From Planctomycetaceae bacterium (GTDB lineage Bacteria; Planctomycetota; Planctomycetia; Pirellulales; Thermoguttaceae), in assembly GCA_031266315.1 (NCBI GenBank), contig JAISBG010000037.1:1-5167 (forward strand): 5,167 nt of DNA. The letters are read 5' to 3'. This document shows, piece after piece, positions 1 through 5,167 of this stretch. A program made the translations under genes and the position numbers. The notes under the pieces are model-generated. The model was not told the origin of the DNA and did no database searches. It saw only the letters and a program-made list of their open reading frames with translations. Each line of letters opens with the position of its first letter. The stretch's first letter is position 1.

Positions 1-1115
1 AATATGTTGCGCAAAATATCCGAGCGGATCATCTTGCGATTTTGCCCGATTCGGACGGTGCGTGTTCGGTTAAGGACGGTGCCGGTTTGCTTGTAAATCA
101 AGAGGCTCAACAAACAGAGATGTCAACAACCACAAAAGAACAATCGGCATCAAATAACGATACGAATAATACTGATATTGAATCAAAATTATCTGAATTG
201 TACGGTAAAAAGGCGATTCTGAAAAAGATGATCGAATCGGCAACCGATGAAGATCGCGAAAAACTTCAATCGCAGTATGATGCGTTGGATGCCGAAGTGA
301 AAAAACTTGAAGGTATTCCCGAACAAAAAATTCAAAACGAATTACTATCAAAAATTGCGGAGGTGATGATGTCCGTTAATAAACAAGTTACTAATACCAC
401 TCAAACAAAGACGGTTGATAATGCCAATTCATTATTGCCGGGTACTGTTTCAGACGATACGGTGAGATTGCCGGATAAAGGTAACACTAAGCAATGGTCG
501 TTTAATACGATTCGTATGGAGTTGGAACGGTTACTGAACGAAAAGTTTGCTACCGGTAAACCAGAAAATACAACACGTGCTTATGTGGTTGACGTGTTTC
601 CTACTTATTTTGTTTACAATGTGTATCAGAATAATCAGGATATTGCCTACTATCAGACGTACTCTATTGATACTGAAAGTAACGCTGTTGTTCTTGGCGG
701 GGATCAGATTGAAATTACTATTGCAACAAAATATATTATGCCGGACGGTGTGGTTCTTAATACAGTTACGGGTTTGGAGAAAAAGAATGTTGCTGTTGAA
801 GATGCTCGTATAGCAGGGTCTCCTAATTCGCCGGAAACGGAAGCGGCACGGCATAGAATTGAAGAATTACGAAAAAAAGTTTTAGAATTAACCGTTAAAC
901 TGTACGAAATTACAGGTCGTACGAAACATGGAAATACCTTGTCGCAAGAAGATTGGCAACGGGTTAAAAAGATACAAGATGTTTTAGACAAAGCGCGAGA
1001 GTTCGTCAATAAAGAGATGCAATATGTAAAAGGCACCGGCGTAGTACGGCATGATGACGTATCGAAAATGGACAAGACAACACAGTTAGCCATTCTTACT
1101 GCGCACAATTACTGA
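1..1115 (+). CDS. C-terminal part of a phage capsid-assembly-like protein (DUF2213-like end plus extension), cut by the window edge
   Basis: The frame is open from base 3 with no stop, so the start lies upstream and the TTG at 42 is not the true start. The first residues, around NIRADHLAILPDSDG (about bases 15-60), resemble the end of DUF2213 phage proteins, where an NIR.NH.A.V segment is followed by a small Gly/Ala/Asp-rich stretch; these proteins are thought to be capsid maturation or scaffold components. Next come a Thr/Asn/Gln-rich linker, a charged helical segment that could form a coiled coil (about 180-315), and a beta-rich domain (about 516-750) with VVDVFPTYFVYNV and a Tyr-rich TYSID segment, which I associate with C-terminal extensions of phage head-protease or scaffold proteins. 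A second helical segment follows (about 820-1020). Role in capsid assembly is inferred. The gene ends at TGA 1113-1115, but the true C-terminus was probably different (see 1116-1229). Confidence 0.6.
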   Translation, partial: YVAQNIRADHLAILPDSDGACSVKDGAGLLVNQEAQQTEMSTTTKEQSASNNDTNNTDIESKLSELYGKKAILKKMIESATDEDREKLQSQYDALDAEVKKLEGIPEQKIQNELLSKIAEVMMSVNKQVTNTTQTKTVDNANSLLPGTVSDDTVRLPDKGNTKQWSFNTIRMELERLLNEKFATGKPENTTRAYVVDVFPTYFVYNVYQNNQDIAYYQTYSIDTESNAVVLGGDQIEITIATKYIMPDGVVLNTVTGLEKKNVAVEDARIAGSPNSPETEAARHRIEELRKKVLELTVKLYEITGRTKHGNTLSQEDWQRVKKIQDVLDKAREFVNKEMQYVKGTGVVRHDDVSKMDKTTQLAILTAHNY

Positions 1116-1229
1116 AAGAATGGCAGGAAGAAGCAACAAAAAAAGTCGGTTAGTCTTTATTTTGACTTTAACAGAGGTATTTGGAATCGTTTATCTAAAC
1201 TTAAAGACTCGTTAAATGTAAGCGGTTAA
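1116..1229 (+). other. Probable frameshifted 3' continuation of the capsid-assembly-like gene
   Basis: After the TGA at 1113-1115, protein-like sequence continues in two frames. The -1 frame is open from 1058 to the TAG at 1151 and reads LLKEWQEEATKK from 1109. The original frame then reads SLYFDFNRGIWNRLSKLKD and stops at TAA 1227-1229. One extra base near 1107-1111 (for example AATTTA in place of AATTA) and one base fewer in the run of seven A at 1138-1144 would join everything into one smooth protein ending at 1229. A strong terminator starts 12 bases after that stop, which fits 1229 as the ancestral gene end. The cause could be sequencing or assembly error, or real mutation. I cannot tell which from one sequence. 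Confidence 0.5.
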
Positions 1230-1240
1230 TGCAGATGTCA

Positions 1241-1268
1241 AAGCCCATCAATTGGTGGGTTTCTTTTT
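1241..1268 (+). terminator. Intrinsic terminator after the capsid-assembly-like gene
   Basis: A 9-base-pair stem is formed by AAGCCCATC (1241-1249) and GGTGGGTTT (1254-1262), with two G-T wobble pairs, and closes an AATT loop. It is followed by a T run (1264-1268). This is a classic Rho-independent terminator. It separates the upstream gene from the methyltransferase, so the latter probably has its own promoter. Confidence 0.85.
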
Positions 1269-1319
1269 ATTGAGGTGAATTGTTTTGTTTTTGTAGTCGT
1301 TTGTTTTAGATGAGATTGC

Positions 1320-1325
1320 AGAGGA
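1320..1325 (+). promoter_or_regulatory. Ribosome binding site that decides the methyltransferase start
   Basis: AGAGGA lies 8 bases before the ATG at 1334. The in-frame ATG at 1310 has only T-rich sequence before it and no Shine-Dalgarno match. The spacing resembles that of AAAGGA before the ATG at 3588, supporting 1334 as the start. No convincing promoter could be picked out of the T-rich stretch 1269-1319. Confidence 0.65.
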
Positions 1326-1333
1326 ACTGTATT

Positions 1334-3223
1334 ATGAAACGGCTAAAAGACTTATTTCAATTTTTTATCACATCGGTTGTTGATTCGGAAGGTGTTTCAC
1401 ATCGTACGCTTCTTGCTGCATTTGTTGGACTTGTTTTGAATCAAACCGGTTTCGATAAATCTTTTGGTGTTATTTTTACACCGATTGATACGTTGGGCTG
1501 TTACGATGAACCTTTTTCTCAATTCGATAAGAACATTCAATCTCTAACGGAAAAAGAAAAACAATTATTATTAACACGTGCAGATGAATTACATGATGTT
1601 GGTGAACGTCGGGAAAAAGGCGCATTCTATACTCCAACGACATTTGTTGAGATGGCTCATTCTATTTTGTCGTTCAGTCTTGGTGATGATTGGAAAGATA
1701 AATATGTTGTTTTTGACGGGGCGGCAGGAAGTCGGAATTTGACAAAAGGCTATTCGTTTCGGGAATTATATTCATCGACATTGGATTCGCAAGATGTGTT
1801 GATGTACGCTCCGTTACAAGGTGAAGGGGGATTTTTTCAATTTGATTTTTTGAATGATGACGAATCGAAATTGCCTCAGGGGTTACAAGATGTGTTCAAA
1901 CAGAATAAGCCGATTGTATTTTTTATGAATCCGCCTTATTTTAATATTAGAAACATAAAAGTATCGCATACTGTCAAGTTAGGGATGCGTCGAATGGGAT
2001 TATCGTCGGTATGCGATATGAGTTCTCTGTTTTTTGCCCGTGTTCTATCGTTGGTTCAGAAACATCATCTTACAAATGTTACGTTTGCGGTATTTTGTCC
2101 GGTGTCTTATCTTTCCTCTCCGCTGTTCCGAAAATTTCGGCAATTATGGTGTCAATATTTTAAGTTGGATAAGGCTGTTTTATTTTCCGCCTGTCATTTT
2201 GTCGGTACAGCACAAGATTGGGCGATTGAATTTGCGGTTTGGAAATCCGGTCAGAATCCGACAACATCGGAATTTAAACATATTTGCGTTGATACAGATG
2301 AAAACGGTGAGATTGTTAAAATCGGTAAAAAGACTATTTATAATTTTGATACAATAGACTCCAACTATCCAAAACTAACAATGGATTGGTTTAGTTGTCA
2401 GCCGAAAGAGCCGGTTCGGTTTATGCCGGGCGTTACGTCGGTTTTCAAAGTGGTGAGTTCGTTAAAAACTCGGTTTTCTACAGATAGCCGTGTTTCGGCT
2501 GACCATTTATGTACGTTTTGTTGTCGTTCCGCTTTGTCGGTGAACAGTTCTCTTGTAATATGCGGTCAGACAGGTGCCGTTTTGAACTCCTCTAATCTAG
2601 GCAATGTTGAAGTAACTCCGCGTAACTTTGAACGTGCTGTTGCAGTATTTGCGATGATGTTGACATTGAAAAGTGATTGGATCAATGGAAAAGATTATTT
2701 TTATCGACCGGACGAAAATCACCCGCAGTGGAAACGAAGTGTTGTCGATAGTGTGATATTTAGTTTGTTTTCTAAGGGTTCTGATCTTGTTTCGATGTAC
2801 GAGGTGGATTATCGGGGAAATCTGTACGATATTCCTAATGGTTTTTTCTGGGTGTCGGTTGAAAATATGTTGCGGTTAGCCAATAAATACCGGAACGCTA
2901 AAACATTGCAAACGCTACAAAAATCACCGGAGCAACGTTTTGCTTATCGTTGGTTGCTGGACAATATCAATGAAGCGTCAGAGGAGGCTATTTGTCTTTT
3001 AGATGCCGGTAACAGTTTAATCCGAAAAACGTTTAAATATCGAATCGATTTTGACAAAGAGCGACCGGAAATTCAAATCAACAATTGGGACGCCGGTTGG
3101 TGGCAGTTAAAAGAATTGTGGAAAGCGACTGATAAATCAGGTTTTAAGGAATTGGTAAAGTTGCGAAAAATAGTATCGGAATCATTGCGAAAGGTGAATT
3201 TGGAATTAGGATGGTTTCGATAA
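1334..3223 (+). CDS. N6-adenine DNA methyltransferase (NPPY family), probably orphan
   Basis: The 629-residue product should transfer a methyl group from S-adenosylmethionine to adenine N6 in DNA. In order, it has an N-terminal helical region, the ERREKGAFYTP segment (G96-P101) typical of type I/IIG-like adenine methylases, a motif I region FDGAAGSRNLT (D128-T137), FDFLND (around D171), and the catalytic NPPY (N199-Y202), in the usual amino-methyltransferase order. The remaining 400 or so residues would carry target recognition. The overall pattern (NLT, FKELY-like FRELY, QFDFLND, PIVFFMNPPY) matches a methylase group I recall from large phages and mobile elements. Motif I is unusual: the expected GTG-type glycine loop reads GSR. 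No nuclease motif was recognised, and the protein is shorter than usual type IIG enzymes, so I read it as a stand-alone modification enzyme. The ATG at 1310, adding 8 residues, is the alternative start. Terminator-like hairpins flank the cassette. Confidence 0.85.
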   Translation: MKRLKDLFQFFITSVVDSEGVSHRTLLAAFVGLVLNQTGFDKSFGVIFTPIDTLGCYDEPFSQFDKNIQSLTEKEKQLLLTRADELHDVGERREKGAFYTPTTFVEMAHSILSFSLGDDWKDKYVVFDGAAGSRNLTKGYSFRELYSSTLDSQDVLMYAPLQGEGGFFQFDFLNDDESKLPQGLQDVFKQNKPIVFFMNPPYFNIRNIKVSHTVKLGMRRMGLSSVCDMSSLFFARVLSLVQKHHLTNVTFAVFCPVSYLSSPLFRKFRQLWCQYFKLDKAVLFSACHFVGTAQDWAIEFAVWKSGQNPTTSEFKHICVDTDENGEIVKIGKKTIYNFDTIDSNYPKLTMDWFSCQPKEPVRFMPGVTSVFKVVSSLKTRFSTDSRVSADHLCTFCCRSALSVNSSLVICGQTGAVLNSSNLGNVEVTPRNFERAVAVFAMMLTLKSDWINGKDYFYRPDENHPQWKRSVVDSVIFSLFSKGSDLVSMYEVDYRGNLYDIPNGFFWVSVENMLRLANKYRNAKTLQTLQKSPEQRFAYRWLLDNINEASEEAICLLDAGNSLIRKTFKYRIDFDKERPEIQINNWDAGWWQLKELWKATDKSGFKELVKLRKIVSESLRKVNLELGWFR

Positions 3224-3420
3224 ATAAATGCCGTTATAGAAAAGATATTGAGCCGGAAGAGTTGTACCACGAACTCCGCCCGTGTAAAAAAATGGCGGTG
3301 TATTGTTGCCATCCAGATACACAGATAACAATGCCGGACGGCTCTGTTAAATTGTTACGAGTTGCGTCGGTTGACTGTACGGCTGTTTCATGCGCTCTTT
3401 TTGTATCGTTGGACAATTAA
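3211..3420 (+). CDS. Small cysteine-rich protein of unknown function
   Basis: This 69-residue ORF begins at an ATG overlapping the last 13 bases of the methyltransferase, which suggests translational coupling. GGAATTAGG directly before the ATG can act as ribosome binding site. The N-terminal half is charged (a KDIEPEELYHEL helix). Six cysteines occur at 7, 25, 32, 33, 56 and 61, so metal binding is possible, although they do not form a textbook zinc-finger spacing. CCHPDTQITMPDGSVKLL (32-49) recalls the start of Hint/intein domains (Cys, then a DT.I...DGS pattern), but the rest of such a domain is missing and the match may be chance. I do not recognise the family. The ORF could also be non-coding; its best support is position, start context and length. 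Confidence 0.5.
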   Translation: MVSINKCRYRKDIEPEELYHELRPCKKMAVYCCHPDTQITMPDGSVKLLRVASVDCTAVSCALFVSLDN

Positions 3421-3424
3421 ATAA

Positions 3425-3475
3425 CGGTAAATTTGCCGGTTTCATAAGTGTTTTTAACACAAATTTTTCTTTTTT
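3425..3475 (+). terminator. Weak terminator region after the methyltransferase cassette
   Basis: Two small hairpins follow the stop at 3418-3420. The first, CGGTA/TGCCG with an AATT loop (3425-3438), has no adjacent T run. The second, GTGTT/AACAC with a TTT loop (3448-3460), is followed by AAA and then a T-rich stretch (T5 at 3464-3468, T6 at 3470-3475). The stems are short, so termination would be inefficient, but together with the promoter-like block downstream they mark a likely transcript boundary. Confidence 0.4.
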
Positions 3476-3512
3476 AGTCATATTCAGCCGTTTCGGTTTT
3501 TAATTGTTTTGA

Positions 3513-3543
3513 TTCAACAAAAATTTTTGCATTGTGTTATATT
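3513..3543 (+). promoter_or_regulatory. Promoter-like block, copy 1 (extended -10), upstream of the helical protein gene
   Basis: TATATT (3538-3543) is preceded by TG and one base, giving TGTTATATT, one mismatch from the extended -10 consensus TGnTATAAT. The 12 bases TTGTGTTATATT (3532-3543) recur exactly at 5141-5152. A weak -35-like TTCAAC (3513-3518) sits 19 bases upstream, where the second copy has TTGAAC. The element ends 44 bases before the ATG at 3588, leaving a leader of about 35-40 bases. The A/T-rich stretch before the -10 could aid promoter strength. Confidence 0.55.
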
Positions 3544-3573
3544 ACCAGCCGTTTTAAACTTAACTTTTTCAGT

Positions 3574-3579
3574 AAAGGA
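3574..3579 (+). promoter_or_regulatory. Ribosome binding site of the helical protein gene
   Basis: AAAGGA lies 8 bases before the ATG at 3588. It is one of the clearest Shine-Dalgarno sequences in the window and fixes that start. Confidence 0.7.
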
Positions 3580-3587
3580 ACAATATT

Positions 3588-3911
3588 ATGTCAAATAATA
3601 ATTTAGCAGACATTTCCGCATTTGAATCATTACAATCCGACCAACATAATCGGACAGGTATGAGTTCGATGTCTGTGTTTAATGAAGTAACAGCAAGTGA
3701 CGTCACCAAATTGACAAGAGAGTTAGAGGATACGGCTAAAAAAGCATTAGAAGCACGTAGAGCCGCTTGGAAAGCGTATCAGAAAGCCGAAGAATTGATA
3801 AAAAAGGCGAAAACAAAAGAAGAGTTTGCTTTATTGGATAGTGCTTTTGCTAAGGCGAAACAAGAGGCAAGCGACTACGCTCATTCGAGTAGTCGGTCTT
3901 TTTTCTCGTAA
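3588..3911 (+). CDS. Small helical (possibly coiled-coil) protein of unknown function
   Basis: The 107-residue product has a polar, Ser/Asn-rich N-terminus (1-35) followed by a long Ala/Lys/Glu-rich region (about 38-97) expected to be almost wholly alpha-helical, then a Ser-rich tail with two aromatic residues. It has no cysteine, signal peptide or membrane segment, so it should be a soluble cytoplasmic or virion protein. Such proteins in phages can be scaffolds, head-decorating or DNA-binding accessory proteins, but nothing here identifies one. It has a good ribosome binding site and a promoter-like block upstream, so it seems the first gene of its transcript. Oddly, its last codons form an intrinsic terminator (3872-3904). 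The exported protease follows 37 bases after its stop. Confidence 0.75.
   Translation: MSNNNLADISAFESLQSDQHNRTGMSSMSVFNEVTASDVTKLTRELEDTAKKALEARRAAWKAYQKAEELIKKAKTKEEFALLDSAFAKAKQEASDYAHSSSRSFFS
3872..3904 (+). terminator. Intrinsic terminator embedded in the 3' end of a coding sequence
   Basis: CGACTAC (3872-3878) and GTAGTCG (3889-3895) make a perfect 7-base-pair stem with a 10-base loop, followed after GTC by six T (3899-3904). The structure lies wholly inside the last codons of the helical protein gene, whose stop is at 3909-3911. It would end or reduce transcription before the protease gene, giving more of the helical protein than of the protease unless readthrough or another promoter operates. 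Confidence 0.7.
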
Positions 3912-3948
3912 ATTTAAGTCAGTTGGATGTTTGCTAACTTTTACGACT

Positions 3949-5055
3949 ATGAGTTTTTTTGATTTCATTAAATGTTTATTTTGGGCAATTATTGTATTTT
4001 TCGTTTTAGCCGGAAGTGCGTTTGCCCAAGAAGCAGAGCGAGGATTTCAGCATTACGGTATGGGCTGGACGCCTGACCCTAAGGCGACGGAAGAATTTGT
4101 TAAAACAATTCCGACGATTTACGGTGTTCAGGTTGAAGAACTAATAAAACTGGATACGAATGAAGACGCCCTTCTTTACCGTGCTTTAATTCCATGTCTT
4201 GAACGTTATGGTGTCAAAAATTGGACAACCGCACGTAAGCAATCGGACGGACACGGCGGCACTGAAACAATATTAGTGGTAAAAGCGTATCAACAAGGCG
4301 GAGTTGGTTCTTGTGTCGGAAATGCAACGGCGGCGTGTTTATCTGTTTTGAATGCGGTTGAAGAGTTTAATAAAAAAGAACCGCAAGAGTTTACGGCGAT
4401 GCACTCGGCGGATGGAATGTACGGTTTAATGCGGGAAGCGGCTGGGATGTTAGGTGGTCGGGACGGCGGAACCGGTTCGGGCGCAGCCAAAGCGATTCAA
4501 ACATTGGGGTCTTTGTATTGCGTTAAATACGATGCTGCTGATTTAACCGTGAATAATCCAGATCGGGCAAGGCAATTTGGACGTACCGGTATTGGTGAAA
4601 AATTGAAACAGGAAGCAAAACCGCGTAATGTTTATTCGGCGGTACGTGTCAATAATGTACAAGAAGCGTGGTCTCTTATTGGTAACGGTTACCCGATTAA
4701 CGTTTGCAGCGGTCAGGGATTTTCTCGAACACGTGATAAGGACGGAGTTTGTAAACCGTCTGGTTCTTGGAGTCATTCGATGGCGGTTGTTGGTCGGAAA
4801 ACAATTAATAATCGTAAATTGTTTTTGATATGGAATAGTTGGGGCGATAATTGGTGTTCGGACCCTTATGTTGATGATATGCCGATGGGTAGTTTTGGGG
4901 TTGATTTTAGCGTGCTGGACGGCATGTTGAAACGCAGCGATTCGTTTGCCTACTCTGATTTGAACGGATTTCCGAAACGAAGTCCGATTGTGCTTGATTT
5001 TGGTACAAAAGAATATTTGGGTTATATCGTATCACCTGTTTCAAATAAACCTTAA
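3949..5055 (+). CDS. Exported papain-like (peptidase C1 family) cysteine protease
   Basis: The 368-residue product starts with a signal peptide: MSFFDFIK, a hydrophobic core (about 9-21), and an AFA-Q cleavage site after Ala26. The papain-like catalytic residues are visible: the oxyanion Gln116 in QGGVGSC, the nucleophile Cys122 six residues later as in papain, His276 in WSHSM, and Asn296 in WNSWG. Between them is a Gly-rich stretch, LGGRDGGTGSGAAKA, and near the C-terminus GSFGVD and FAYSDLNGFP. Several further cysteines could form disulfides outside the cytoplasm. It should cleave peptide bonds in the periplasm, the envelope or outside the cell. I recall similar proteins in planctomycete phage and prophage regions, but the target is unknown; host envelope proteins or virion processing are guesses. 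There is no long classical prodomain (only about 85 residues lie between cleavage site and Gln116). The frame is open upstream, but ATG 3949 places the signal peptide correctly. Confidence 0.85.
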   Translation: MSFFDFIKCLFWAIIVFFVLAGSAFAQEAERGFQHYGMGWTPDPKATEEFVKTIPTIYGVQVEELIKLDTNEDALLYRALIPCLERYGVKNWTTARKQSDGHGGTETILVVKAYQQGGVGSCVGNATAACLSVLNAVEEFNKKEPQEFTAMHSADGMYGLMREAAGMLGGRDGGTGSGAAKAIQTLGSLYCVKYDAADLTVNNPDRARQFGRTGIGEKLKQEAKPRNVYSAVRVNNVQEAWSLIGNGYPINVCSGQGFSRTRDKDGVCKPSGSWSHSMAVVGRKTINNRKLFLIWNSWGDNWCSDPYVDDMPMGSFGVDFSVLDGMLKRSDSFAYSDLNGFPKRSPIVLDFGTKEYLGYIVSPVSNKP

Positions 5056-5071
5056 TTCTGAAAGGAATTTT

Positions 5072-5107
5072 ATGTCAAGCATTAGGCAACAGGCGATAAT
5101 TGATTAG
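5072..5107 (+). CDS. Possible 11-codon leader or remnant ORF (MSSIRQQAIID)
   Basis: An ATG at 5072 has GAAAGGA 5 bases upstream, as good a ribosome binding site as those of real genes here, yet the frame closes at TAG 5105-5107. AATTC (5054-5058) and GAATT (5065-5069) could pair around the Shine-Dalgarno. It might be a leader peptide, the truncated remnant of a gene, or chance. The same frame stays open for 18 codons after the TAG, but these overlap a promoter-like block, so I do not extend it. Confidence 0.25.
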   Translation: MSSIRQQAIID

Positions 5108-5120
5108 TTGTTTGGTTTTG

Positions 5121-5152
5121 TTGAACATAACATTTGGGATTTGTGTTATATT
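5121..5152 (+). promoter_or_regulatory. Promoter-like block, copy 2 (extended -10), for a gene beyond the window
   Basis: The exact 12 bases found at 3532-3543 occur again at 5141-5152, including the extended -10 TGTTATATT. TTGAAC (5121-5126) is a -35-like match, but 20 bases from TATATT is longer than the usual 17. Upstream similarity to copy 1 continues loosely through TT(C/G)AACA and an A-rich then T-rich spacer. The first copy sits just ahead of a gene, so this one probably drives a gene starting shortly past base 5167. Confidence 0.5.
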
Positions 5153-5167
5153 TCGCATGTTTGATTT

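Noticed and set aside
547..854. ORFs on both strands inside the first gene
   Set aside because: They are shadows with no start context and unlikely composition, lying over a frame with recognisable domains.
1120..1215. 31-codon hydrophobic ORF (MAGRSNKKSRLVFIL...) in the third frame
   Set aside because: It overlaps the probable frameshifted gene end in both other frames, and its ribosome binding site is too close to the ATG.
1113..1229. TGA at 1113-1115 read as tryptophan (alternative code), extending the first gene in frame
   Set aside because: The methyltransferase and protease use many TGG and have no internal TGA across about 1,000 codons. The in-frame continuation just after the TGA is a basic low-complexity stretch, whereas the frameshift reading is more protein-like.
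1310..1333. Upstream ATG for the methyltransferase
   Set aside because: It has no ribosome binding site, whereas the ATG at 1334 has AGAGGA at suitable spacing.
739..3341. Shared ATGCCGGACGG 11-mer (739-749 and 3331-3341) and frequent GCCGGT as possible uptake or recognition sequences
   Set aside because: The copies lie in coding sequence, encode common residue pairs (MPDG), and show no flanking similarity.
3826..3948. TTG start 41 codons upstream for the protease
   Set aside because: It would bury the signal peptide behind a basic stretch that is only the shadow frame of the helical protein gene.
5105..5164. TAG at 5105-5107 as a recoded amber codon in a longer protein
   Set aside because: All long genes here are uninterrupted by TAG, and the extension overlaps the repeated promoter-like block.

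Overview
The window looks like part of a tailed-phage or prophage genome. It is AT-rich, every supportable gene lies on the + strand, the left edge cuts a protein resembling phage capsid-assembly (DUF2213-type) proteins, and downstream come a solitary DNA methyltransferase, two small proteins of unknown function and an exported papain-like cysteine protease. The host cannot be fixed from the sequence. The protease and the methyltransferase remind me of proteins from planctomycete-associated phages and prophages, but that is recollection of family resemblance, not a search result.

Layout. Bases 1-1115 hold the C-terminal part of the capsid-assembly-like protein. Its reading frame seems to have been damaged near the end: coding-like sequence continues to a TAA at 1227-1229, just before a strong intrinsic terminator (1241-1268). 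Bases 1334-3223 encode an N6-adenine DNA methyltransferase with an NPPY motif. A 69-residue cysteine-rich ORF (3211-3420) overlaps its end by 13 bases. Bases 3421-3587 are non-coding, with weak hairpins followed by T-tracts and then a promoter-like block. That block precedes a 107-residue helical protein (3588-3911), whose last codons contain an intrinsic terminator. The papain-like protease follows (3949-5055; signal peptide, Cys122/His276/Asn296). After it come an 11-codon ORF with a good ribosome binding site (5072-5107) and a second copy of the promoter-like block (5121-5152), which probably drives a gene beyond the window.

How the parts may work together. The terminators and the repeated promoter block suggest at least three transcription units: the end of a structural operon, a methyltransferase plus small cysteine-rich protein cassette, and a helical protein plus protease unit. 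The methyltransferase could modify phage DNA; no restriction endonuclease is seen beside it. The protease is built to act outside the cytoplasm, possibly in the envelope at lysis or entry, or as a secreted factor. The most useful observations are the apparent double frameshift at the end of the first gene, the repeated 12-base extended -10 element, the terminator inside a coding sequence, and the exported papain-like protease in a phage-like setting. I do not see a clearly new multi-gene system that can be demonstrated from sequence alone.
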